Below, piece by piece: positions 1 through 6,698 of a stretch of DNA of 22,355 nt. The DNA comes from CADCTB01 sp036269435 (GTDB lineage: Bacteria; Actinomycetota; Acidimicrobiia; Acidimicrobiales; AC-14), in assembly GCA_036269435.1 (NCBI GenBank), contig DATASA010000155.1, positions 1 through 22,355 of the forward strand, in the 5' to 3' direction. Numbering within the stretch: the first letter of the stretch is position 1; each line of letters begins with the position of its first letter. The position numbers were made by a program, and so were the translations under genes. Under the pieces are notes generated by a model that saw only the letters and a program-made list of their open reading frames with translations, was not told where the DNA came from and did no database searches.

Positions 1-354
1 GTCGTCCTCCAACCGGACGATGTCGTCCTCGCCGAAATAGTCACCGTGCTGCACTTCGATGAATACCAGGTCGGCGCCTCCCGAGTTCTCAATACGGTGG
101 GCGACGCCCACGGGAACGTCGATCGTGACACCGAGGCACACATCGATATCCATGCCGTCCAGCGTGGCCACGCCTGATCCCTCGACGACGAACCAGTGCT
201 CGGCCCGACGGCCGTGTACCTGGTAGCTGAGGCGCCTGCCAGGGCTGACCACGATCCGCTTCACCTTGTGGGCGGGGCCTTGGTCGACAACCGTATAATT
301 TCCCCAAGGCCGCTCGTCATATTCCGGTGTCGCCATCCTTGGATGGTAGGCCAT
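1..354 (-). CDS. Mannose-6-phosphate isomerase type II-like cupin (3' end cut by window)
   Basis: The product reads as a stand-alone cupin of the type II mannose-6-phosphate isomerase C-terminal family. It has the N-terminal ERPWGNYTVVDQGP segment, the VKRIVVSPGRRLSYQVHGRR strand pair with AEHWFVVEGSG, and the ending EVQHGDYFGEDDIVRLEDD. Family members interconvert mannose-6-phosphate and fructose-6-phosphate or act as nucleotide-sugar cupins in GDP-mannose and glycan supply; the exact substrate here is not visible. The frame is open at base 1, and the family usually continues only a few residues (YGR-like end), so little is missing. Two in-frame ATGs exist, at 354 and 336. The first has GAGGG only 2 nt upstream, the second an adjacent AAGG, so neither is a good ribosome site. 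A better one (GAGGAG) serves an out-of-frame mini-ORF just upstream. The fold is well supported; the start is uncertain. Confidence 0.8.
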   Translation of the reverse strand, partial: MAYHPRMATPEYDERPWGNYTVVDQGPAHKVKRIVVSPGRRLSYQVHGRRAEHWFVVEGSGVATLDGMDIDVCLGVTIDVPVGVAHRIENSGGADLVFIEVQHGDYFGEDDIVRLEDD

Positions 355-382
355 CGCCCTCGAAAGAACAATAGCGAGGCAT
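317..382 (-). CDS. Possible 21-aa leader ORF overlapping the cupin start
   Basis: An ATG at 382 is preceded by GAGGAG with a 6-nt spacer (AATACG), the best ribosome binding site in this stretch. It opens a 21-residue frame, MPRYCSFEGDG..., that ends at 317-319 inside the cupin coding region in another frame. It may be a translated leader that brings ribosomes to the weak cupin starts at 354/336. Alternatively it marks a frameshift or a chance ORF. The peptide resembles nothing I know. Confidence 0.25.
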   Translation of the reverse strand: MPRYCSFEGDGLPSKDGDTGI

Positions 383-687
383 CGTATTCTCCTCATCTTG
401 CTTTCGCGATTGCGTTGTCTGGCGCCTCCGTACGCGGGCTGAGCCGAACAGCAACCTGACGTTCTCACGATGGACACAGAGCAGGCACCGCGGGGAAACC
501 TGCGCCCGGCACCATGTGTATTGCCGTGGCCGGGGTAGCGAGGGGAGTACGGGATGGGATGTGTGCGAGTCGGTGGAACTGAGGTCCTCGTCCCGATTCG
601 GCGAGGGGAGTGGCCGGGGCACGAGGCCCTTCGCCCGCCGGAGGCCCTTGCTGCGAGTGCAGCACGGTGAGCCTGGTCGCCGAGGAG
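355..687. other. Gene-free interval between divergent cupin and LuxR genes
   Basis: This 330-bp stretch separates two divergent genes and should hold both promoters. I see no convincing -35/-10 pair, no strong hairpin and no repeat. The only notable element is the GAGGAG site with its mini-ORF at the left end. Longer frames crossing the stretch on both strands have no recognisable protein features. In-frame GTGs at 610 and 667 are alternative starts for the LuxR gene, so part of this interval could be coding. Confidence 0.5.
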
Positions 688-1413
688 ATGCACAGGGTCC
701 CCGAGAAGCCCGCCGCAAGGCAAGGTTCGGAGTCCGGCAAAACCAAGCGAGTCGTCGTGCAGCTCAGCCGGCGCCTGTTGCGTGAAGGAGTCGGCCAGCT
801 TCTGTCGGCCGAGCTGGACGTCGAGGTGGTGGCGTCGGCGACGACCCGCGTCGAGCTCGTTCTCGCCTGCCAGCAGCACCTTCCGGACGTCGCGCTCATC
901 GAGGTGGACTCGACCGCGGTTGACCCCCGGCGCGTCGTGGCCGCACTGCGACACTCCCAACCCCGGCTGATCGTCATCGGCCTCGTCGCATCGACCCCCA
1001 CGACGCAGGATGCGACGAGGGGTCGACGGGGCGGGATCACCGAGATCGTGGGACGAGACACCGGGATCGCCGGCATACTGAAAGCGGTCCGGGCGCCGAA
1101 CCGGGCCGTGCCGGGTTGCCGCCAGGCGGCCAGAGCCGCCCCCTCGCCGTCGTCCCCAACCCTCACCGGCCGGGAACTCGAAGTCCTGAGCCTGGTCGGG
1201 GCCGGCCTCACCTCCGTGGCCATCTCGAGCCGGCTGAACATCAGCCACAAGACGGTCGAGAACCACAAGCAACGGATCTTCGCCAAGCTTGATGTGCAGA
1301 ATCAGGCCCACGCCGTATCCGTGGCCATGCGCACGGGCATGTTGCGACCGGACCGGGTGATGGAACTCGCTTCCGCCGGCGACCGAATGGACGCAGCAGA
1401 TTCATCCCCTTAG
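688..1413 (+). CDS. LuxR-type transcriptional regulator with degenerate receiver domain
   Basis: The 241-aa product has a receiver-like N-terminal half (about 20-137) and a C-terminal LuxR/NarL helix-turn-helix (about 158-222). The latter contains LTGRELEVLSLVGAGLTS and then ISHKTVENHKQRIFAKL, the DNA recognition region. The receiver lacks the phosphorylation chemistry: the acidic pair after strand 1 is replaced (VVVQLSRR), the phospho-acceptor position is Glu72 (ALIEVD), and the conserved Lys near strand 5 is missing. It probably acts without a histidine kinase, and Glu72 could mimic phosphorylation. It is a paralog of the regulator at 6048-6698, with a nearly identical recognition helix. 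The start is uncertain: ATG 688 follows GAGGAG with almost no spacer, and in-frame GTGs at 667 and 610 are alternatives. DNA-binding role is well supported; targets are unknown. Confidence 0.8.
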   Translation: MHRVPEKPAARQGSESGKTKRVVVQLSRRLLREGVGQLLSAELDVEVVASATTRVELVLACQQHLPDVALIEVDSTAVDPRRVVAALRHSQPRLIVIGLVASTPTTQDATRGRRGGITEIVGRDTGIAGILKAVRAPNRAVPGCRQAARAAPSPSSPTLTGRELEVLSLVGAGLTSVAISSRLNISHKTVENHKQRIFAKLDVQNQAHAVSVAMRTGMLRPDRVMELASAGDRMDAADSSP

Positions 1414-1469
1414 GGGGTTCCACCGGAAGAGTCCAAGACCCGCCGATCACTAGCGTGGTGTTCGGGAAT

Positions 1470-3014
1470 ATGGCTGACTACGACACGGACGTCGAGGACG
1501 CTGCCTCGCTGATGGAGAAGCTGTGGGGCCCGCGTGAGCAGGCCCCGCCGGACGCCGTAGTTGTCCCGATGAAGGACCTCTGGGGGCCCGGGCGTGGTGT
1601 CGAGCTTCCCCAGGTGCGTAGAACCCGCGCAGCTCCCGAACCCACAGTCGCTCCTGAGCCCGATCCCGCACCGGCCGCGGCCACGCCCGACATGGACGCG
1701 CTCCGCGAGGGTGTCGAGGCGGCGCTCACCGAGCGACTGACCTCCGTGCGTGCCGAGCTGATCTCCGCCGCGGCTTCGGTCGAGGAGCGGCTCAACCGGC
1801 GGGTGGACGCCCTGGCCGAAGAGGCGGCCGCCGCCGACGCCGCCCGGCCCGTCGCTGTTGCGAGTGAGGACGTCATCGCCGCGGCCGATGCCAGGGTCGC
1901 GCTGGCCGAGAAGGACCTGCTCGCACGCTTGGACGACGTTCACGAGCAAATTCGCGTCGAGATGGCGGTCTTGGCCAGTTCGATTCCCGACCAGGATCTG
2001 GCCCGGGCCAGCCTGGACGAACAGCTTGCTCCGATCCAGGCTGACCTCGCCGCGGCAGGCGTTCGCTCTGGGGAGACCGAACAGCGACTGCTCCTCCGCA
2101 TCGATGACGCCGCGAACCGGGTCGCTGCGGTCGGCGAGCGGCTCGACGGCGAGATCGGACAGGTCGCCGAAGCGCTCGGGCGGGTGGAAGCCGCCTCGGT
2201 CACGGGTGCCGATCTCGAGGCGGTCCGGAGCGCGATCGAGGTCGCGCTGGGTGAGGCGAGGGTCCAGCTCCAGTCAGCCCAGGCCGACGCGGCGACGCGG
2301 CTCGAGGAGGTCCGCATCGGGCTGAAGAATCCGGCGGATGCGACTGCTGCCTCGGTCACTCACCTCGAAGGGCGACTCGACGGACTGACTGAGCGCCTGA
2401 GTGCAGCGACGGTCGACTTGGTGGAGTCGGTACGCGCCGACCACGTCGCCGTGCAGTCGTTTCAGCACCGGCTCGAGTTGGTCCGGGCCGAGATCCCGTT
2501 CCGGCTGCAGCGTGCGACGGACGACCTTCGGGCCCGGTCCGTGAGCCGGGAGGACCTCGCCGCAGCCCGGTCCGAGCTCAAGAGGCTCCTGACCCGCCGC
2601 CTGACGCCGATCGAGGCGGAGGCCCGGCGGGTCGCGGTCGTCCTGGAGGGCGTCACCGCCGGCGTGGCGGATCAGGTCGTCGACCGGCTCGACGAGATGG
2701 CGGCATGGGTGCTGGCTCAGGCCACGCGAGCGGCCGCCCCCTCGCCGCGGGCGTCGCGGAAGAGAGACTCGCGGGCAGTGAAGTCGCCCGTCGACGGCGT
2801 CGATGTCTCTGCGTCGGCCCTCAATGGCCCCGTCTCTCGGCCAGCCCGACGGTCGACCTCCAACCCGACGGCCGCGGAGCCGCCGACGAAGGCGACCGAC
2901 GCGGCACCGGAGACCGTCCGGACTTCGACGAACGGGAACGGGCCACCGGTGCGCAGAAGGGTGGTGCTGCGGGGTTCCCGGACGGGGCGCGGCGGCGCCG
3001 CCAACCCGGCTTAG
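1470..3014 (+). CDS. Long coiled-coil protein with N-terminal LWGP duplication
   Basis: The 514-aa protein has no recognised enzymatic domain. The N-terminus is acidic and carries the motif (E/K)(K/D)LWGP twice (residues 18-21 and 37-40 for LWGP), 19 residues apart. An Ala/Pro/Glu linker follows. From about residue 70 to 420 comes an almost unbroken Ala/Glu/Arg/Leu heptad-like region typical of long coiled coils and apolipoprotein-like helical repeats. The last 90 residues are Ser/Thr/Pro/Arg-rich and basic, ending near VRRRVVLRGSRTGRGG. No signal peptide or membrane helix is seen, so it is probably cytoplasmic. The layout suggests a scaffold or cytoskeletal/DNA-associated protein, with LWGP as a docking motif (inference). 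I chose ATG 1470 over GTG 1455 because a TAGCGT -10-like hexamer covers 1451-1456. Its stop overlaps the stop of the convergent gene in the tetranucleotide TTAG. Confidence 0.75.
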   Translation: MADYDTDVEDAASLMEKLWGPREQAPPDAVVVPMKDLWGPGRGVELPQVRRTRAAPEPTVAPEPDPAPAAATPDMDALREGVEAALTERLTSVRAELISAAASVEERLNRRVDALAEEAAAADAARPVAVASEDVIAAADARVALAEKDLLARLDDVHEQIRVEMAVLASSIPDQDLARASLDEQLAPIQADLAAAGVRSGETEQRLLLRIDDAANRVAAVGERLDGEIGQVAEALGRVEAASVTGADLEAVRSAIEVALGEARVQLQSAQADAATRLEEVRIGLKNPADATAASVTHLEGRLDGLTERLSAATVDLVESVRADHVAVQSFQHRLELVRAEIPFRLQRATDDLRARSVSREDLAAARSELKRLLTRRLTPIEAEARRVAVVLEGVTAGVADQVVDRLDEMAAWVLAQATRAAAPSPRASRKRDSRAVKSPVDGVDVSASALNGPVSRPARRSTSNPTAAEPPTKATDAAPETVRTSTNGNGPPVRRRVVLRGSRTGRGGAANPA

Positions 3015-4090
3015 GCAGAGGCTGACCCGCCGCTCCCGCTCCGTGCGGGTTCGACGTCGACGGGCTGCGCATCCGCCTCATCGTTCCGCGAGCGGCGGCG
3101 GCGGCGCGTCAGCACGAGGAGCGCGACGAGCACCACCAAGGCCGCGAGCGCGACGGCGACAACGGTCACCGCGCGGTCCGTACTGCTGCCGCCGGACGAG
3201 GTGGCCGCCGGTTTCGATGCCGCATCGGTGGCGACCGGGAAGGTGATCACGCCGCCGGCGTCTCGCGCCGTGGTCCCAGACCGGACGGTGATCTTGGCGT
3301 CCCACGGTCCGTTCGGGAGGGCCTTGTCGAGTGGGATGAGGATGGGCTCGGTCTGGCCGAGACCGAGCGTGGTGCCGAGCGTGGCGTTGAACGGACCGGC
3401 CGACAGGCCGCCCGGACCGTTGGTGAGCCGGAGCTCGCCACTCAGGTCGAGCGCTCGGCCGCCGGTGTTGTGGACGGTGGCGGCCACGACCGGACTACCG
3501 TCCGCCGCCCGTTGGCCCTCGACCGCGGTGACCTCGAAGTTGCTGGGCGGCTCACCGCCGGCCCCGACGGACAGGTACATCCGGACGCCGACCCGGTTCA
3601 CCGCGGCAATGCCGCCGCCGGCCGGCGCCGCCGCCCGGAGCTCGGCCCACACCACGCCGTACTGCTCGCCCGCCGCGGCCTTGGGCGGTACCGAGATCGT
3701 CACGGTGACCACGCTGGTCGCGCCCGGAGCGATGGTGACGCTCGGCGGGTCGACCTTCGTCCAGGTCGTGAGGTCGTTGGCGGCGCGGCCCTCGCCGAAC
3801 TGGAAGGCGCCGTCGGCCACGGTGGCGGCGGCAGCGTAGAGCTCGACGGCCTGGGATTTCGTGGTGCTGTTCGACACCTCGAGGCGGCGGGTGATCACGG
3901 TCCCCGGGGCCAGGTGGTCCACGATGTAGATGCGGGCCCGGGGGTCGTCGGCGCGGTCGGTAGGAGCATCGAGGAGACGGATGCCCACCGTCTCCGGCGC
4001 CTGCGCCCGCACCGGCGGTGCCGTCACCCCACCCAGGGCGGCGAGGAGGGCGAAGAGCCCGGCGAGGGCGGTACGGCCGCGATGACGCAT
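3011..4090 (-). CDS. Membrane-anchored DUF916-like surface protein
   Basis: The 359-aa product has a signal peptide (1-29, ending PPVRA). A DUF916/WxL-partner-like region follows (about 33-155): a sequence starting VGIRLLDAPTDR, the PGT.ITRRLEVSNST strand, and the APGATSVVTVTISVPPKAAAGEQYGVVWAELR end. A second beta-rich domain (about 170-290) comes next, then a linker, one transmembrane helix (about 308-330) and a stop-transfer cluster of five arginines. In Firmicutes, DUF916 proteins bind peptidoglycan and partner with WxL-domain proteins. Here two WxL-like genes lie directly upstream on the same strand, 22 bp away, so an equivalent cell-surface complex is likely. The start ATG is preceded by GGGTGGG, very close. 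Fold assignment is by pattern recognition, hence moderate confidence. Confidence 0.7.
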   Translation of the reverse strand: MRHRGRTALAGLFALLAALGGVTAPPVRAQAPETVGIRLLDAPTDRADDPRARIYIVDHLAPGTVITRRLEVSNSTTKSQAVELYAAAATVADGAFQFGEGRAANDLTTWTKVDPPSVTIAPGATSVVTVTISVPPKAAAGEQYGVVWAELRAAAPAGGGIAAVNRVGVRMYLSVGAGGEPPSNFEVTAVEGQRAADGSPVVAATVHNTGGRALDLSGELRLTNGPGGLSAGPFNATLGTTLGLGQTEPILIPLDKALPNGPWDAKITVRSGTTARDAGGVITFPVATDAASKPAATSSGGSSTDRAVTVVAVALAALVVLVALLVLTRRRRRSRNDEADAQPVDVEPARSGSGGSASA

Positions 4091-4112
4091 CCCACCCGTC
4101 TAAGCCAAATGA

Positions 4113-4676
4113 CTAGGCCGCGGAATGGGTAATTGTACCCGAGTACGTTCCGGCGATCACCGCCGAAGGAAGGGTCACGACGATCGTCGGGTTCCACGAA
4201 GCCGAGATGGAGAGAAGCAGCCCTGTTCCGGAAAAGGCTGGACGCGCCACCGACAGATCCTGGGCGACGAGCGCGGTGAGCTGGCCCGGCTGGGTACTGG
4301 ACAGGCCACTCGACGACGTCGCCGGGCCGGACCAGTAGGAGATCGACGACTTCTCGATGGTCTCGTTGGCCGAGCCGGCGCCGGTCTTGAACACGGTGGC
4401 CGAGACGGTGGCCGTGAAGCCGGGAGCGACGAGGCCGCCGGCGGTCACCGTTACCGTGCCGAGGTGGGCCGAAAGCGTCGGCGTCCCGGTGACCGCGTTG
4501 GGGAGCGTCGCCGACGCCGGCACGGTGATGGCGATCGCTTCGGCCGGCGAGGCGGTGAGCAGGACGAGCCCGGCAAGCCCGCCGGCCCCGGCCACCACGA
4601 GGCGCCGTCCAGCCGACGCGCGTCGCAGCCAGGCCCGGAGGCCTGGCCACGCGCCCATCGGACCGAACCCGAACAC
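4113..4676 (-). CDS. Secreted WxL-like protein, second copy, degenerate first motif
   Basis: This is a paralog of the gene just upstream (4680-5249). The N-terminus is extended and basic (MFGFGPMGAWPGLRAWLRR), then a hydrophobic signal segment ends ASPAEA near residue 47. The mature part shares the pattern ITVPASATLPNAVTGTPTLSAHLGTVTVT, SANETIEKSSISYWSG, SWNPTIVVTLPSAVIAGTYSGTITHS with its neighbour. The tryptophan of the first WxL-like motif is lost: the neighbour has GSWTTSVTS where this one has PGFTATVSA. A secreted, cell-wall-associated role with the DUF916-like partner is inferred. The GTG start at 4676 lies 3 nt after the upstream stop, suggesting translational coupling; ATG 4658 (181 aa) is an alternative. 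Confidence 0.7.
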   Translation of the reverse strand: MFGFGPMGAWPGLRAWLRRASAGRRLVVAGAGGLAGLVLLTASPAEAIAITVPASATLPNAVTGTPTLSAHLGTVTVTAGGLVAPGFTATVSATVFKTGAGSANETIEKSSISYWSGPATSSSGLSSTQPGQLTALVAQDLSVARPAFSGTGLLLSISASWNPTIVVTLPSAVIAGTYSGTITHSAA

Positions 4677-4679
4677 GGA

Positions 4680-5249
4680 CTAGGCGAGGGAGTGGGTGAT
4701 GGTGCCGGTATACGCACCGGCAACGGCCGCCGCCGGGATGTTCACGGTCACCGTGGGGTTCCACGAGGTGGTGTTGTTGCCGACCACGCCGGTGGCCGAG
4801 AAGGCCGTCCTGGAGCTGGCGAGGGTGACCGCGTTGCCGAACGCCAGCTGGCCGGGAACCCGCACAGCGACGCCCGTGCCCGCAGTCTGCAGGCCGGACC
4901 AGTAGTCGGCGTTGGCGTTGGCGATGGTCTCGTTACTGGTCGATCCGCCGGTGTTGTAATCGGACGAAGTGACCGACGTGGTCCACGATCCGAGCAGTGC
5001 ACCCCGGCCGTCGGACACGGTCACGACCCCGAGCAAGGTGGCCGCCGTGGTCGACGTCCCCGTCGCCACCGAACCGAGCGCGCTGGAGGCCGGCGCGGTG
5101 ATGGCCAGGGCGCCGCCGGTGAGGGTGAACGTGGTGAGGGTGTCGCCGGTGACGGGTACGGCCTGCGCCGGTCCGGCGAAGCCGGCCAGCCCTGCGACGA
5201 TCATCCCGGAGGTGAGGATCACTGTGACGAGCTTCGAACCTGTCTTCAT
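4680..5249 (-). CDS. Secreted WxL-like surface protein
   Basis: The 189-aa product begins with a clear signal peptide (MKTGSKLVTVILTSGMIVAG..., cleavage after AQA at 30). The mature chain is Ser/Thr/Gly/Ala-rich and beta-strand-like. Residues 75-94 contain VVTVSDGRGALLGSWTTSV, which matches the WxL-domain signature (VTD.RG...GW.L) except that the x-Leu is Thr-Thr. The C-terminus AGAYTGTITHSLA sits where canonical WxL proteins have a Y...WTL ending. WxL domains bind peptidoglycan non-covalently, so this is likely an actinobacterial relative exported to the cell surface. The start at 5249 is supported by GGGGAA upstream; further in-frame ATGs up to 5312 lack such a site. It is first in an operon with 4113-4676 and 3011-4090. 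Confidence 0.75.
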   Translation of the reverse strand: MKTGSKLVTVILTSGMIVAGLAGFAGPAQAVPVTGDTLTTFTLTGGALAITAPASSALGSVATGTSTTAATLLGVVTVSDGRGALLGSWTTSVTSSDYNTGGSTSNETIANANADYWSGLQTAGTGVAVRVPGQLAFGNAVTLASSRTAFSATGVVGNNTTSWNPTVTVNIPAAAVAGAYTGTITHSLA

Positions 5250-5325
5250 GGTTGCTTCCCCGCTTTCTACGTCGAGCATTGTGTTACCAGGGGTATCGAC
5301 TCGTCGCATCAAGTCGCCGTCACGC

Positions 5326-5331
5326 TACAAT
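5326..5331 (+). promoter_or_regulatory. Candidate -10 element (TACAAT) for response regulator gene
   Basis: TACAAT, extended by GC just before it, lies about 36 nt upstream of the GTG at 5367. It leaves room for a short leader that contains GAGG at 5354-5357. No good -35 is present at the normal spacing. The surrounding 117-bp divergent region is visibly more AT-rich than its flanks, as expected for a promoter region serving both this gene and the WxL-like operon. Confidence 0.4.
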
Positions 5332-5366
5332 CAAGACTTCCTCAATTCGACTCGAGGTATTTGGCG

Positions 5367-6032
5367 GTGACAGGGTTGCGGGTGCTGGTCGTCGAGGACT
5401 ACCCCCCGGCCCGCGAGCTGCTGGTCGCCCTGCTCGAGGACGAGGGCTACACGGTGGTCGCCGTGGGGGATGGGCCCGCCGCGCTCGAGGCGGTGGCGAC
5501 GTTCCGGCCCGACGTCGCCCTCGTCGACGGCGGCCTTCCGGGGATGAGCGGTCCCGACGTGGTCCGCCGGCTCCGACAGGACGGGGACCTTCCCATCATC
5601 TTCGTCACCGGGGCGGACTCGGAGGCGGACATCCACGGAGGGTTCCGGGTCGGCGCCGACGACTACATCGTCAAGCCCTACGACCCGGAGGAGCTGTCGT
5701 GGCGCGTCCGCGCCGTCCTCCGCAGGACGGGCCGGGTCGTCCTGCGGGCCTGGGACTGCGGTGACCTCAGGGTCGACGAGGGGGCCCACGTCGTGACCCG
5801 GGCCGGTGCACCGGTCGAGCTGACGGCGATCGAGTTCAGGCTCCTGACCGTGCTGGTACGCAGCGGGAACAGAGTGGTGCGCCCCAAGGAGTTCTTCGAC
5901 CGCGTGTGGGGGTACGACGCCGGCGACCACCTGCTCCAGGTCCACATGAGCTCGTTGCGGCGCAAGATCGAGGCCCACGGGCCCCGCATGATCCACACCG
6001 TCCACGCGACCGGCTACGCCTTGCGGCCCTGA
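5367..6032 (+). CDS. OmpR/PhoB-type response regulator
   Basis: The 221-aa product is a complete two-domain response regulator. The receiver (1-120) keeps all phosphorylation residues: acidic pair E10-D11, phospho-acceptor D54 (ALVDGGLPG), T81 (FVTG) and K103 (IVKPYD). The winged-helix DNA-binding domain (about 130-221) shows LTAIEFRLLTVLVRSGNRVV, the RVWGYD loop and a HMSSLRRKIEAHG recognition helix. It should bind DNA as a phosphorylated dimer. No histidine kinase is in the window, so the partner is elsewhere. GTG 5367 is chosen because GAGG at 5354 is well spaced; TTG 5361 is possible but too close. It is divergent from the WxL-like operon and may control it (inference from position). Confidence 0.9.
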   Translation: MTGLRVLVVEDYPPARELLVALLEDEGYTVVAVGDGPAALEAVATFRPDVALVDGGLPGMSGPDVVRRLRQDGDLPIIFVTGADSEADIHGGFRVGADDYIVKPYDPEELSWRVRAVLRRTGRVVLRAWDCGDLRVDEGAHVVTRAGAPVELTAIEFRLLTVLVRSGNRVVRPKEFFDRVWGYDAGDHLLQVHMSSLRRKIEAHGPRMIHTVHATGYALRP

Positions 6033-6047
6033 GACCGCCCGGCGCCG

Positions 6048-6698
6048 TCAGCCGCCGACGGCGAGGTCGATGGCCCGGTTCGGGCGCAGCAATCCGGCGC
6101 GGATGGCGACGGACACGGCGTGGGCCTGGTTCTGGACCCCCAGCTTGGCGAAGATCCGCTGCTTGTGGTTCTCGACCGTCTTGTGACTGATTTCCAGCCG
6201 CCCGGAAATCTCCTTCGACGTGAACCCGGCCCCGACGAGGTGCAGGACGGCGAGCTCGCGGTCCGTCATCGTCGATCGCGCCCGCGGCGATCGCGTCGAC
6301 GATGGATCCATGGGGAACGGGCGGGGACCACCGGCGCTCACCGTTCGAATGGCGGCGAGGATGCCGGCGATGCCGCCACACCGGGGTACCAGCAGGCGGA
6401 CTCCGCCGCGGCGCGCCCGCACGGCCATGGCCGGCGTCGCGACCGTCGGCGACAGGCCCACGATGTCGATCACCGGGCGGATCGTGCGCAGGGCGGCCAA
6501 GACGTGCAGCTCGTCGTCGGCCCCGGCCGCAACGTCGACCAGGGCCACGGCGGGCTTGGCCTGGCGACACAGCGCGACGAGCTCGTCCTTGGAGACGGAG
6601 GCCCCGACGACGTCGATGTCCGCCTCGCGTGCCAGCAGCGAGGTGAGCCCGTCCCTGAACAAGCGCTGCGGTTGCTGGAGGGCGACCAGCGTGGTCAC
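6048..6698 (-). CDS. LuxR-type regulator with pseudo-receiver, last gene of peptide/M50 operon
   Basis: The 216-aa product has a receiver-like half (1-122) and a LuxR helix-turn-helix (about 143-207), with MTDRELAVLHLVGAGFTS and ISHKTVENHKQRIFAKL. The acidic pair is replaced by Gln8-Gln9 (LVALQQPQ). Asp55 (ALVDVAA) remains at the phospho-acceptor position, but the conserved Lys is absent (RLLVPRCGG). Canonical phosphorelay is therefore unlikely. The recognition region is the same as in the regulator at 688-1413, so the two probably bind the same operator sequence. The GTG start overlaps the stop of the M50 gene in GTGA, which means tight translational coupling and a role tied to the protease/peptide module. 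It ends 15 bp from the convergent response regulator gene. Confidence 0.85.
   Translation of the reverse strand: MTTLVALQQPQRLFRDGLTSLLAREADIDVVGASVSKDELVALCRQAKPAVALVDVAAGADDELHVLAALRTIRPVIDIVGLSPTVATPAMAVRARRGGVRLLVPRCGGIAGILAAIRTVSAGGPRPFPMDPSSTRSPRARSTMTDRELAVLHLVGAGFTSKEISGRLEISHKTVENHKQRIFAKLGVQNQAHAVSVAIRAGLLRPNRAIDLAVGG

Noticed and set aside
4125..5366. Plus-strand open frame upstream of and in frame with the response regulator
   Set aside because: It runs antisense to the two WxL-like genes. Its translation is Arg/Gly-rich low complexity without motifs. The receiver domain begins at 5367 with its own GAGG site.
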